Notes: generated by a model not told the origin, from the letters alone. Counted from the stretch's first letter, positions 12,854-24,426 are shown. The stretch is 64,000 nucleotides of DNA from Allacma fusca (GCA_947179485.1 OX359249.1:2728001-2792000); one strand, 5' to 3'. A program made the numbers and translations.

Positions 12854-13262
12854 TTATCAGTGGGATCATTGGATTACTGTAGGTGCGTATAGGAATGGAA
12901 GGGCTTTGAGTGGCTTGGGCTGCTTGTTCGGTGGGTGACGCTGGTGGAAGACGGGCCGGGACGTGTAAAGGAATGAGCGTGTGTCAAGGGTATGAGTTGA
13001 AACTTTGTGGATCCTGTCCTTCTTCTAACACTTGGCCCATCTCAGTCCTCTGAACAATGTGGCAGTTGACAATTACTCTCAATCTGTGTTGAATCATGTA
13101 GCTCACTCTTGTTCATTCCAAATCCTCATGTCCACAAAAATGTCCTCTGAAATGTTGTGTGAGATGCTCTGGGAAATGTTGTCTCTGCTCTTACAAGAGC
13201 CATTGACATGAGATGAGTAAGTCTATTGATCCTTAATTGGATTATACACGACATGAAAAGTC

Positions 13263-13264
<2 letters not shown>

Positions 13265-13296
<32 letters not shown>
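13265..13296 (+). repeat. (CT)n microsatellite
   Basis: About 16 uninterrupted CT units, without a recognisable MITE end around it. Confidence 0.92.
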
Positions 13297-13299
<3 letters not shown>

Positions 13300-13341
13300 C
13301 CATGCTGGTTTTATGGAGAAGGGCCTATTTGTGAAACGATA

Positions 13342-13400
13342 CAGTATGCTCTTCTTATAATGGACCCTTGTATAGTGACAGACCTTTGGTTTCTATCTCA
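13342..13400. mobile_element. MITE (CAGTG family), left end only
   Basis: TA-CAGTATGCTCTTCTTATA followed by ATGGACCCTTGTATAG fits a left end; the following sequence does not match the core. Confidence 0.4.
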
Positions 13401-13531
13401 AGTGCTTTCTAGTGATTACAGATATATAAGTTAGCACATAAGTACAACAAGTCTGTCACACGGCTTCACAATTAAAGTACTCATGGCGCGTTGAATTACT
13501 AGTGCACTACATTTTCCATTTTTTCAACCAA

Positions 13532-13700
13532 TAGTGTTTCTCGTTATAAGGGACCCCCATATAATTGTTTAATATATTTTGAGAGCATCTAGCTCATAAA
13601 TATGAAAATATTTGAACATTTCCCTTTTTATCGCAACGCTAATTTGTCTCGAATGTAATTTAAAGCGTACTGTTAGAAGACTCCATTCAAGAGAGTAATT
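13532..13700 (-). mobile_element. MITE (CAGTG family), diverged
   Basis: TAGTGTTTCTCGTTATAAGG, then GACCCCCATATAATTG, ATATTTGAACATTTCCC and a worn core (ATCGCAACGCTAATTTGTCT). The right end is approximate. Confidence 0.5.
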
Positions 13701-14588
13701 TCTCCGTAATAACAAAATAGAACAATCGACTGACATAAGGGCATCCTCTAAAATAATCTAAAAAATGTAAGTGATTTTACAAATATACAGAGCAACTACA
13801 GTAATATTCCGATAATGTCTTGTTATATCATTATAATGTCGCTTCCATTAAAATAAGAGAAAATTAAGGTAGAATGCCATTGTAGGGACAGTTGATTGTT
13901 CACGGAATCCTTAGTTCTTGAAGATGATTTAATTCCAAGAGAATCACATTGCTCCTTTGAGGGGAACTTTCCCAGAGACAGTGTATAAAAATAAATTTAG
14001 AATGGTTCTGTGCCATGGAGAGTGCACTGTATGTAATTACTAAATGCGTCGAGGACAGAGGTAGATTTTGGAATGACTCGGAACTGATCGGCTGTTCATT
14101 GATGCCCCGTGTCATAAGGGAAAGGTAGTGGAGCGTGTGACGTACAAGAGGAGGACAAATATTGGATTGATGTGGTGATTGTGACAGAGATCGGGAGGAG
14201 GTTGAGGACAGTGAGGGAAATGAGTGTGTATCGGTAGTGTCCCATGAGGCCCTCACGGCTGGTGGTCAGAACTCACAGAAACAGATTTGCCATGACCAAC
14301 TCACCTCGATATCGTCCCATCTCCCTCGCTTCATTAGATTAACTCACCTGTGACACTCCGTCACTTCTAACCATTCACCCAACACTAAACATCTATTCTT
14401 GTCAACTCTAATCTCCTTTCCAATGCCCAATCTCCACTAACTTATTTCCAATCGCTGGCTCCTCACGAGGCCCCAAAAACTCATTTTATAGCCTTTCAAT
14501 TCCCTACCCCTCAGCCTTGGCCACTCAGGGTGCTCAGGTCACATCCCTCACTTTTTTCCCTTCCAAATAATCCACAAACAAGCGATTA

Positions 14589-14883
14589 CAGTGCACTCTT
14601 GTCATCGGAACAATATTAAACTTGAAATCATAAAATTTCCCTCCTACAATTATCAGATGCTCCTATGACAAAAATTAACGTTGTAGTAATTAGACATATA
14701 ATCCTGAAGGCGAAATATTTTTATTTATTTTATCTTCACTTTACTTTTTGCTCTTTTGCGATGGCAACATTTTTGCAATAGCATTCAAAGTTTTGAAAAA
14801 GTTTCTGTGTAAATATCTTTCCGGAGTAAAGCCTTTATAGAGGAATGCTCCTAAGAGGGCGACATAATAAATAAAATCCACTG
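14589..14883 (+). mobile_element. MITE (CAGTG family), long or composite copy
   Basis: TA-CAGTGCACTCTTGTCATC at the left and AAATCCACTG at the right, 295 bp apart. A plus core (AAAAATTAACGTTGTAGTAA) lies in the left half. The extra length suggests an internal insertion or two merged copies. Confidence 0.6.
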
Positions 14884-15512
14884 TCTATATATATCTATCT
14901 ATGTATAATTATATGTACTTTCAGAAGTAGTAAAATTATCGTGCTGATATAACAGGATAGTGTTTAAATAATTTATTTTTGGTCGTGTAGATAGAATACT
15001 CTTTATTATAGACTCCGGGGTATAAAGAGTCCACTGTACATAATTATATTTACAAGGAGAAAAATTATTAACATTGGGACAATAAGATTTTTGCCCCATA
15101 CAGAAATGACTTTTATGAGGGCGTCTGTGATAGTGAGAGTAAGTGTGTGTAGTGTAACCAAATGCTTTTATGTTCGTATCTACGGCTAAAAATTCGAAGT
15201 GAGGCTGGAAGGAGGAAGGAAATGAAGAGATGGAGAGGACGAAGGTTGGGTGAGAAGAGGGACTGGAGCGATTGAAGATGATCATAATTATGGAAATGAG
15301 TTTTCCCAAAATGAGCCAAACCTTTAGGGAATGTGTGGAACCTACAAGATCGGGTTTCCTCATCTCTTAAATTCAAAACAAATTGTACTTTTACAGTAGT
15401 GCGAGGATCATGAGTTCATATTTCACTGGGAGAGATTCTGTTGGAATGAGTGGGAACGCCAAACCTCGGTGGTCGGTCATTGTGTGCATTCTTAAGGGCA
15501 CACGTCCAATCG

Positions 15513-15533
15513 CACACACACACACACACACAC
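15513..15533 (+). repeat. (CA)n microsatellite
   Basis: About ten CA units, followed by a further CA-rich stretch to 15590. Confidence 0.9.
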
Positions 15534-15742
15534 GCAAGCCTCTACCTCCGAGAAGATCACACGCACGTGTATCCCAAACACACGCATCTCTAGAATGCAT
15601 CTCCACTTAACATCTATTATCATTATGACCATACACAAATAAAGCAAGTTTCTGAATAACCATTCATGAAGCATTTCCTCCTTTATTTAATTTACCAACA
15701 CAACAATACATCATAGCACTCCAAGCTCGTCCTCCAAATATA

Positions 15743-15816
15743 CAGTCCACTCTCCTTGGCCTAGCATCCCTAAAAGTCCAGTTTACTCTCAAAAAGTAAA
15801 TACAAATCTCATACTG
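15743..15816. mobile_element. MITE (CAGTG family), short deleted copy
   Basis: TA-CAGTCCACTCTCCTTGGC followed by AGCATCCCTAAAAG, ending ATACTG-TA after 74 bp. The core is absent, as in an internal deletion. Confidence 0.5.
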
Positions 15817-15900
15817 TAAAGCCTTTCCTCTACATGGCCAACCAAATTTTCACCCAATTCCCATCCCCTCCTTAATATCTCTCTCTGAGTACAAGATCAC

Positions 15901-16015
15901 CTAAAGTAAATTCTCTTTATAGCGGAAACCCTTAAAAGAGCATCTCTACAGGAAAAAATAATCGACAGTCCCTTTTACGGGAATGTTAATTTTTTTCTTG
16001 TAAGATCGCTCCTTG
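15901..16015 (-). mobile_element. MITE (CAGTG family), partial
   Basis: AGTAAATTCTCTTTATAGCG followed by CCCTTAAAAGAGC and a minus core (TTTTACGGGAATGTTAATTT, then TTCTTGTAAGATCGCTCC). No right end. Confidence 0.5.
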
Positions 16016-16079
16016 TCAGCAAAAGGCTGTTTGTCACGTGAGAGTTAATTACTGTTTTGAAAATTTGGGGGGGGGGTTA

Positions 16080-19000
16080 ATTTCTTCGGAATAAAATCCA
16101 GAATGTATCGCCGTTACCTGGACAATGATTGAAACCGGATTTTTTTTAGCCCAGCGACAAACGTGGCTGCTGGAAAAATTCGTGGGAAAAGAACCACACA
16201 ATTCTTGAGTAGAAGGGTAAATGTAAAATATTATATGGAACCCGGGACAATACAACTGGAATGAAGAAAAGAGGAAGAGCTTGTGCACAAGGGGAATCTT
16301 CGAAGAAACAAAATAAAGTCAATGCAATAAATACCACAGAATTTCCCCCATATTTACACACAATCTTCGGAGTACAAATATGCGAAATGGGCAATAAATC
16401 TGGAGAGTAAAGACTCACTGGAAGTTGGATGTGAGGACGAGCTTTTCCTTTGTTATTCTTGGCCCGAAGTCCTCCGTCACAATAACCAGAGAACCGTGTA
16501 TGTATAGATATAGATATGTAGATACTATACACGGTCAAGTCTTCCGCATTGATCTATTGGCCATAAAAGTGTCCACAAAGTACGAACAGGTTATTACCCA
16601 ACGGACTCTCATGTCAGTCTTCCAATCTTCCATCCCTTTCTGTACCTTCGCTCATCCTGAAAAACTCCAACTAGGAGAACACTCTGTACTTTTCCAGTCC
16701 CTTCCTTTACAAGAGGGCAGTGTTGGACAGTTGGAAACATTTACTTAATAACTCCTCAAATATTTTGGGAGAACCAAGGCATTCTACAGCAGAGCTTGAA
16801 GAAGGATTCATTACAATTGTCCATGCCCCCAGCATTTTCTCATTCAGATTTCCTGCATTTTAATAAATTATGCAAAATGAGTTGTCCTCTACTTGGTCAA
16901 GTTCCCCAATTCGTGAAATGTGTTCGAACCCCTTACAACCCCAATATTCCCTTTGACTACTCCAGTGGAAAAAGACATCTACAGAATCCGCCAGAAATCT
17001 TCCCGATAACTGGAAATATAAAATTCTATCAACAACCTGACCCAAATCTTAAATACAATTTTTTCAAAATGTGTTAATATTAAAAGATATATTTTCCATA
17101 ATAAATGTATCGTCTACCTTCCTTTCTTTTTCAATTTACCCCAAATCCATAATTCACCAAAAATATTTAAACAGAAAGAACAACTATTACAAAATGCTCT
17201 ATTGGCTCAAAACTCAAATTGGTCTGAATTCCGGAATTAATAATAAATTACAGTAAAATTCTCATTTGACCAGGCTTCTCCTCTTGTCTTACTTTAAACT
17301 TTACTCTAAATACCGAATCTTAGGAAAATTCTCAGTTTGGTAATTTTGAAATGGCCAGCCCTGGAAGCCGCATGAACGTATAACCTCAACCCCGAACCTC
17401 AATTGAACTAATTGTAAGTTTACAATCCATGAGACTTGTAAAGATGAGATGAGTATGGAACTTGTAAATGGAGCAAACACCTTAGCCCACGCTCTACAAC
17501 TTAATAAACTCCCAGGGCTTTAATGAACTAGAAAACCGCAAATGATTTGCATCGGAACTCTGCTGCTGTGGAGATGAGAGATGCATTGGGGGAGCTGAGG
17601 TGTAAAATAGGAGATGAGAGGATTTGAAGCGGAAGCCAGTTGGGAATAGGGCTAAGAGTATAAATCCTGTGTATGTAATATAATGAAGGTTGAGGCAATA
17701 AAATGAGAGATGGGAGGAGATAGGAGGAAGAAACTCCCGCGTGTCCTCAGTCTCACAGTGGATGTTTTCGGACTGGACAGCGTTATTGGGATGCGCGGAT
17801 AAGATCAGTCTACGAGGAGAGGATTACATTCCATCCGTGTGGTCCATTTTCTCTCCCTCCGAAGCCCAATAGAGATGAGAGTGTGTAAAGTATAGACAAG
17901 ATTCGTTATCGAGTAATTCCAAGTGTCAATAGATGAGATTGCATGAGCAACCGCCGAGTCCGACACCACGTTTCTCTCACAACCACACTCTTGTCCAGTC
18001 TCTGGACCCTTCTGTACAGGGTCGACTCTCTTTATAAAGGCTGGTCCCGAACGACATTCCTCAAGTCACGACACACTCACAAGACTCACAAGACCCGGGA
18101 AGTAATTATATAAGTAGGTTTTACTGTAATAAGTGAGCCGTCTGGTATAAAATAAAAATTATATGAATGTAAATATATATAAAGCTATAAAGAGGTTTAA
18201 CTCCATGTAATGACTGATTTAAAGTTTTCAGGGGATTGTAGTTGAAAGGGAAGAGAAGAGCTAGGACTTGGAGTCTGATTGTGAGAGAGCAATTAAGAAA
18301 GGTCTTGGAACAAATGGAGGATGCTGCTGAGCCAATTAAAGGTGAGTTTGTGAGTGCGGGTTTTTGAGGTGGGAAGACCACCAAGCAGCTCTGAGACTTG
18401 CGTGTCAAGTTGTGTGCCACCGTCTGTCCACCACTCCACCTGTCCCTTCCCAACTTCTAAAGCCTTCTATAGATAGACTCATCAACATCCAAGTCCAGAA
18501 CTCCCTCAAAAAATAACGACCGTTATCAGCCTCATAAAATTGTCCTGGTCATCCAAAAATTTATTCCCTTACAGATAATTGTGGGGGGAGAGAGGCTTTC
18601 AGAGTCTTTTCAGCAGGAGCTCATCTCCTCAATCTCCTCTCAAATCTCATCATCTCCCACAAATTAACTGGTTCAAGGGAGGAGGAAGACCAGGAGCCCC
18701 GGATTAATTGAGCTCTCCACTTGCTCCTTGTCATCTCCACATTCCACACTTCTGTTCTTACATATGTATGTCCCTGTTGATGGGATTCTTGAGCGAATTC
18801 CAGCTTTCACTCCTTTTCCCACCTCCCAAAAAATTCCTCGCCCAACTCATTCCTTGTCTTTCCCTCCTTTGACCTCACATTTCAATTCCCTTGTTGACTC
18901 TGTCAGGTTCATGTTTCTGTGTTCAACAGCCGGAACATTGCTCAGCTAGTCCCGTGACAACAATAATTCTAACACTTGTGTCGTCAACGGACTCTAAGGA

Positions 19001-19380
19001 GCTGAAATACAAGAGTGTCTTTGTCAAGGGCCACGCTATAACTCTTCCCTTCCCTTCCCGTACTAGTAAACGTACCGATATTCTCCATGCCATGCATATT
19101 AATTATGAATATCTTTAGTACGGCTTGGATTTATTATTGAGGGGGAGGAGGTGGCAATCACAGGGACATTGCCATGGAGCTCGTCTTAAATTCTCTGGAA
19201 TGGACCTCTCGGTAACGGTTTAATTTTAACGTCTCTTGAAGACCGTCATAAAAGGATTACACTGTAGTTAAATTGTGTTTGGGTTCTGAGACCGGAGTGT
19301 CTGTCCCAAGTGAAGAAATCCTGCAGGTTGTACTGATAAGGCAAAGCTTGATGTTTTTTTATGTATGTACATATGTATAT
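16080..19380. other. No gene or repeat recognised
   Basis: A 3.3-kb stretch with only short ORFs. A run of ten Gs ends at 16076. One isolated MITE-like end (CGACTCTCTTTATAAAGG) lies near 18023. Confidence 0.45.
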
Positions 19381-19582
19381 GAAGTCGACTCTCCTTTTAA
19401 TGAAACTCCATGGGGTTGAATTTATTTGTGTGCCATTATCAGGGAGCTGTCGTTACACAGACGGATGAGTTACCCTCTGTGAATACGACTCTCGGGAGAG
19501 TTTCAAATTGTGTCATGACACAGAGAGCTTATTACTACTGTCATTTTTGTTGTAGTAAATTCAAGTCAATAAGTCAAATTCC

Positions 19583-20034
19583 CGCGCGCGCGTCCGGCGA
19601 CTATGTCTGCCGTTGATGCGACGCTCCAACAAATTAACTAAATTAATTAAATACTACACATTATTGCAGTTTTCAACCAGAAAAAGTTCACTCACAGGGT
19701 CAAATAGTGATCTCCTAAACAGTTGTAATCAAAATAATTAGTAAAGTACCCAATTAAATTACTATATAGGATTACTTAGAATTGTTCACGTAAACACACT
19801 CTGAAGGTGATATAGAGACGGCGGAATTAACCGATCCAAGACGAAGCTGACCGAAGCATTCAACACAATTGGAGTAAAGCTTACGAGAAGAGATTTGAAA
19901 GGAACTTCCTATTCAAATCTCTCTTATGCCTTAATGATAACTCTTCTCATAAGCTATCTAATAAGGCAATTTTTTTCCACAATTTCATGTCATTAAAATT
20001 ATATAATTAATGAACCGTAAAATATCCCCAAATC
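19583..20034 (+). promoter_or_regulatory. LINE 5' UTR, possible internal promoter
   Basis: The leader opens with a short CpG-rich stretch (CGCGCGCGTCCGGCG at about 19584-19598), very unlike the AT-rich surroundings, and then becomes AT-rich up to the ORF. LINEs carry their promoter at the 5' end, so this is the natural place for it; no specific element was recognised. The region holds no ORF1. Confidence 0.45.
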
Positions 20035-23000
20035 ATGATTGAATATATCTCTCTCAAAAGATGTAAATATTTATATCGAGGTAGAAACAGAAGAAGCACC
20101 AAAAAGCGATGCAGATCGGGGAAGAAACGAGGCGCATCGACATTAAAGATAAGGAGTAAATCACCGCATTTCCCAAACTACATGGACTCAACAATACTCG
20201 AATCTCATCAGTTAAATCAAACACCAAATCAAGGAACTCGGAATAAACACATCCGAGACAACCATCGACTCCACAATTACAAATACTGTTTCCCGTCAAT
20301 CATCGCTGCAAACGTAACGGGTATAACTGAATATAAATTGGAATTAATAGAGGAATTAAGTATTGCATATGATATAATTACGATAGCTGAATCCTGGGGG
20401 AGTAAAAGTAAAAATATTAGCATACCGTTGTGCAATTTATATGAATGTATCCGTAGTGATAGGAGAGGTGGAGGTGTAGCAATTTTTATAAAGAAATCAC
20501 TTTCTTCCTTTCAATACAAGAATTTTCCCTGCTTCAACAGCAAAGCTGAATTTGAAATAGTATGTACACTGGTAAGACCTAATTATCTCCCAAAATCAGT
20601 CTCAGTCATTGCAGTAATTTGTGTGTATTTTCCACCCCAACTTGTAAAGTGCATTCACTTTAAACTTTACCAAAATTTAGTAACATTAGTTGACAATTTA
20701 AAAACCAAATATAGTAGCCCAGGAATTATCCTAACTGGTGATTTTAATCACTGGAGGTATGAAAAGAGGTTTTGTAATTCTGTTCAGCTCAAACAATTAA
20801 TTTATGGTCCCACATACTTTCCACACAACTCACATGAACTTTCTACCATAGATTTAGTATTTACAAATCTAATGCAGTATTATCTAGATCCAATCACACT
20901 TCCACCACTAGACAATAAAACACATGGTCATATTATAATAAAGTATATACCAAAGCAAGATGGGTATTTGAATTGTTCCAAACAAAAAATAGTAGTACGT
21001 AATTTTTGCTATCAAAATAAATCAAAGTTTGCGGCATTATTAAAGGAGATTGACTGGTTGCCCTTATATAAAAGTAATGATATAAACGAAATGAATGACT
21101 TTTTAAATCATTCACTGATGGGTGCTTATCATGCTGCATTTCCTCTTAAAGAAAAAGTGATAAGCACAAATCAGGCACCGTGGATCACTGAAGAAATTGT
21201 CAAACTTGCTAAAGAGTTAAAGATTTCAAAACACACAAAGGATATAACATATGTGAATACCAAATCAAAGTTAAAAAGATTAATTAGCGCCGAAAAATCT
21301 AGATTCAGGGAAAATATTTGTATGAAAATACAATTAGGAAGTGTGAATTGGTACAAAGCTGTTCGTACTGTATGCAATTTGCAAAATCAATCGTGTATAG
21401 ACAAATTGGCTAAAACTCTTGAAATTCCCGATAAATTAAAATTACTGAATGATCTTAATAAGTATTATTCAGAAATAAACAGTTCATATGAACCAATATT
21501 CCAGCACACTATAGATTCATGTGTTGAATTGGAATCACCGTTAGTCCTGAATGTCCTCCAAGTACTTAATTCACTAGAAGGATTGCCTAGCAATAAATCA
21601 AATATTCCAAATGGCCTACCTCCAAGTATAATTAAAGAATTCGGGTGCTTATTTACTGAACCTCTGACACATATTTTTAACTTCTCGATAAAAAACTTTA
21701 TGATTCCCAAGGACTGGAAAATAGGGTATATAACTCCTGTACCCAAGTCTGAAAATGTATCTACATTTAATGACGTTAGACCAATTACCCAAACAAACCT
21801 CTTTTCAAAAATCCTGGAAAACTTTATTTTCAGTAAATTGTACGACCAAATTATAAACAAAATCGAAGTCAATCAGTATGGTACCATTCGCAATGCCTCC
21901 ACATCTCACTATTTGACTAAAATCTTTGACTTTATCTATAAAAATCTAGACAAGCCTAATCACTACATAATAGTTGTACTGTTGGACCTAAAGAAAGCAT
22001 TTGATCTAGTTGATCATAATACCTTAATACAAGTACTAATTGAACTAAATATTAATTCCCGTGATATTCTGTGGTTATGTGATTTTCTGAGAGGAAGGCA
22101 GCAATGCTGCAGAGATGGGAATATTTTGTCAGATGTTCTTAGCATAAATAATGGAACACCACAAGGAACCAAATTAGCCCCACTTCTATTTGTAATACTA
22201 ATAAATACTGTAATAAAACAATTCAATAGTAAATATGGGAATTCGCAAAATTATGAGTCTGCTGTGTTCGTTGACGACGTAACGCTGGCTGAAGTAGTGC
22301 ACTACTCCAAACCACCAACAATGCAAAGAGCACTTGACGATATTAATTCCTGGTTCTGTGAAAAGAAAATGGAACTCAATCCGAAGAAATGTGTCCAAGT
22401 TACAATCGACTTCAGCCATGACAGAAGATTCTCTAATATTGACTTGCAAATTAATGGGACTGTAATACCCAAATCAAATGAAACAAGACTTCTGGGTGTA
22501 CAAGTTAATAACAAAGCCAAATGGAACAATCATATTGAAAATGCAATACTGAAAGCAAATAGAAGAATATACATGCTGAGGAAATTGAAGCAGTTCAACT
22601 TCACAAATCGGGAATTGGTTATAGTGTATAAGGCCTATATACGTGTCCTGTTAGAATACGCTTGTCCAGTGTGGTGCACTAGTTTAAACAAAGCTGACAA
22701 GCATAGATTAATCAAGTTTGAAAAAAGGTGCCTATCAATATTAATGGGGAAATATGTAAATAGGTTCAATTATATGAAAATACTTAATGAATTAAAATTA
22801 CAGCCAATATTAAGTCGTCTTTCTGATCAGTGTGTTAAATTCGGTAAGTCAATATTCCGGTCCCCCAGGTTTCGTAGATTACTACAATTAAAATTTTCAA
22901 CTTATAGTAAAACTAGAAGTGGTAACCGTATTTATGAAATACTATGTAAACGAGATAGGTATTATAATTCTACTATTCCGTTTCTTATTAGGCAACTAAA

Positions 23001-23079
23001 CGGACTAGAAGATACTGAATATAACAAGCTTAACCTAAGTTATGAGATTAGATCGTTAATGTCATCTTTCTATAAATAA
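20035..23079 (+). CDS. LINE ORF: AP-type endonuclease plus reverse transcriptase (1,014 aa)
   Basis: Residues 1-85 are a basic leader rich in Lys/Arg. Residues about 88-305 form an APE-like endonuclease: N93, E119 in AESW, RRGGGVAIFIKK at 143-154, GDFN at 235-238 and STIDLVFTN at 270-278. The usual closing SDH motif reads THGH at 296-299, so its Asp appears replaced by Gly while His is kept. The reverse transcriptase spans about 525-830, with LLDLKKAFDLVDH (649-661), NGTPQGTKLAPLLF (706-719), FVDD (745-748, where most relatives have YADD or YVDD) and LLGVQVN (819-825). A C-terminal domain of about 180 residues follows and no RNase H is seen. An in-frame TGA at 20011-20013 precludes a longer start. 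The product nicks target DNA and primes cDNA there. The length suits a CR1-type ORF2; activity is likely for the RT and unproven for the nuclease. Confidence 0.93.
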   Translation: MIEYISLKRCKYLYRGRNRRSTKKRCRSGKKRGASTLKIRSKSPHFPNYMDSTILESHQLNQTPNQGTRNKHIRDNHRLHNYKYCFPSIIAANVTGITEYKLELIEELSIAYDIITIAESWGSKSKNISIPLCNLYECIRSDRRGGGVAIFIKKSLSSFQYKNFPCFNSKAEFEIVCTLVRPNYLPKSVSVIAVICVYFPPQLVKCIHFKLYQNLVTLVDNLKTKYSSPGIILTGDFNHWRYEKRFCNSVQLKQLIYGPTYFPHNSHELSTIDLVFTNLMQYYLDPITLPPLDNKTHGHIIIKYIPKQDGYLNCSKQKIVVRNFCYQNKSKFAALLKEIDWLPLYKSNDINEMNDFLNHSLMGAYHAAFPLKEKVISTNQAPWITEEIVKLAKELKISKHTKDITYVNTKSKLKRLISAEKSRFRENICMKIQLGSVNWYKAVRTVCNLQNQSCIDKLAKTLEIPDKLKLLNDLNKYYSEINSSYEPIFQHTIDSCVELESPLVLNVLQVLNSLEGLPSNKSNIPNGLPPSIIKEFGCLFTEPLTHIFNFSIKNFMIPKDWKIGYITPVPKSENVSTFNDVRPITQTNLFSKILENFIFSKLYDQIINKIEVNQYGTIRNASTSHYLTKIFDFIYKNLDKPNHYIIVVLLDLKKAFDLVDHNTLIQVLIELNINSRDILWLCDFLRGRQQCCRDGNILSDVLSINNGTPQGTKLAPLLFVILINTVIKQFNSKYGNSQNYESAVFVDDVTLAEVVHYSKPPTMQRALDDINSWFCEKKMELNPKKCVQVTIDFSHDRRFSNIDLQINGTVIPKSNETRLLGVQVNNKAKWNNHIENAILKANRRIYMLRKLKQFNFTNRELVIVYKAYIRVLLEYACPVWCTSLNKADKHRLIKFEKRCLSILMGKYVNRFNYMKILNELKLQPILSRLSDQCVKFGKSIFRSPRFRRLLQLKFSTYSKTRSGNRIYEILCKRDRYYNSTIPFLIRQLNGLEDTEYNKLNLSYEIRSLMSSFYK

Positions 23080-23175
23080 TTGTATAAATATGTCGGCTAC
23101 CTTCAACACTAATCACTTCACAGGTTATTTTCCAGGTGAATATAGTGCTAGTGTTGTGTATGCATTACTGACAAT

Positions 23176-23195
23176 AAATCAAATCAAATCAAAAA
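23176..23195 (+). repeat. AATCA-type 3' tail of the LINE
   Basis: Three to four tandem AATCA units end the element. CR1/L2-type LINEs usually end in such short repeats, which the RT uses to start copying. The 5' flank at about 19573-19580 (AAGTCAAATT) resembles the tail unit, which would suit microhomology-aided priming. Confidence 0.75.
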
Positions 23196-23204
23196 ATTCA
23201 GGTG

Positions 23205-23264
23205 ACACTATGAGAGTCAGTTTTGCTACTTTCAAGGATGCACACTTGTAGGGAGAGTGCCCTG
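23205..23264 (-). mobile_element. MITE (CAGTG family), terminal half directly 3' of the LINE
   Basis: GAGAGTCAGTTTTGCTACTT, a GGATGC segment and GGGAGAGTGCCCTG match the terminal third of minus copies. It starts about 10 bp after the LINE tail, so the LINE may have landed in or beside an older MITE. Confidence 0.5.
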
Positions 23265-24252
23265 AACTAGGACCACATTTCTAGCTTCAGGGGTCCTGTT
23301 ACTCATAGCTTACTCATTCTACAAAAATATATCGTTTAGAGACTTAGAATTATCCCTTCTTACATGAATTTTATTAAATCCTCTAATGCATATGTACATA
23401 CTGGGTTAATATACAAATGATACATACGTTCACGAAAAGTAATGCAGACGCTTGCATAATGTGTCTAAATCCAATTACTGGATCTAGAAGAGCATGTCGT
23501 TGTTATTTTGTCAAGGGAAAAAGTATGTTGCAAGAGCATCTGTCAAAAGAGGCTGCCCTAGTCCATCTGTGGATGTGCAAGGGAAGTTACAGGGACAAAC
23601 GATCTTGAGCAAGCCACTCACCTGAACCACCTTTGTTTTCTCACCTGGTGGAATTGCATTAGCTGAGTGGAGATGGCGCAGGGAAGGTGGAAGCGGACAA
23701 GTTGCTAATAACTGGTTCCCCTCACCTGCCGCAACAAATTCAGAGTTACTGGAACTAATAATGAGTGAAATCATACTTGTCCAAGTGGTTTTGCCAGTCG
23801 TAAATTATGAGCCCGAATGGAGGTAATTGTAGGAAGAGAACTGTAATAATTCCCACTTGCCCAAGATGAGATTGCACTTGGTAATAAAAGTAATGACCGG
23901 ACAGCCCCCTTAAGAACCTCACGTGGAAATAAACTCCTAGACATGATCAATCAGCGGATGAAATGACAAGGTTTAATTGCAATGGGGGGATTTTTGTTGA
24001 ACCCTGTTGTTACATAAAATGAAAGGAGCGGCGGGATTTGCATATGCTGTAATAAGATGTATGTATTTTGACGTGTGTGCACACAGCGGCTCGAGAGGAG
24101 TGCTCCACAGAGATGATAAATAAAATGAAAAATGAGGGACAAGAAATTTGACAGCTGGACAACTTCACAAATCAACGGAGCAAGCCAAAGAGAACGACAG
24201 TCCCAAGATTTATTTCAGAAAATAGAACCAGTTAGAGCATCCATTCATAATG

Positions 24253-24424
24253 CAGGGAAATCTCTTTATAAGAGAGACTCAGACAGGAGCAAAATGTTAC
24301 TTTTAATGACATTCCCTGGCAACCATAGAAATTACCATTATACTTAACTTCAAATTGTCAAAATATTTTCCCCTCTGTAGGAAACAGGCTCTCATGAGGG
24401 GGCCGCTATAAGGAGTAGTCACTG
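24253..24424 (+). mobile_element. MITE (CAGTG family)
   Basis: CAGGGAAATCTCTTTATAAG at the left, then GTCAAAATATTTTCCCCTCT, CTCTCATGAGGGGG and GGAGTAGTCACTG at the right. 172 bp, first of four copies within 700 bp. Confidence 0.65.
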
Positions 24425-24426
24425 TG

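Larger units (their letters stand above)
19583..23195 (+). mobile_element. LINE (non-LTR retrotransposon), CR1/L2-like, near full length
   Basis: A LINE copying itself through target-primed reverse transcription. From 5' to 3' it has a CpG-rich leader beginning near 19583 (the only GC-rich patch nearby), about 450 bp of AT-rich untranslated sequence, one long ORF (20035-23079), a short 3' UTR and a tail of AATCA repeats at 23176-23195. The simple-repeat tail instead of poly(A), the AP-type endonuclease and the lack of RNase H fit the CR1/L2/Rex1 branch of LINEs; the exact clade needs a tree. No gag-like ORF1 was found upstream. The ORF is unbroken while MITE copies around it are heavily diverged, so this looks like a young insertion. 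The 5' boundary is uncertain by tens of bases and no clean target-site duplication was found. Confidence 0.85.

Noticed and set aside
23660-23725. A-box-like TAGCTGAGTGG with a weak B-box (GGTTCCCCTCACC)
   Set aside because: The B-box fits poorly and no acceptor-stem pairing was found; considered chance.
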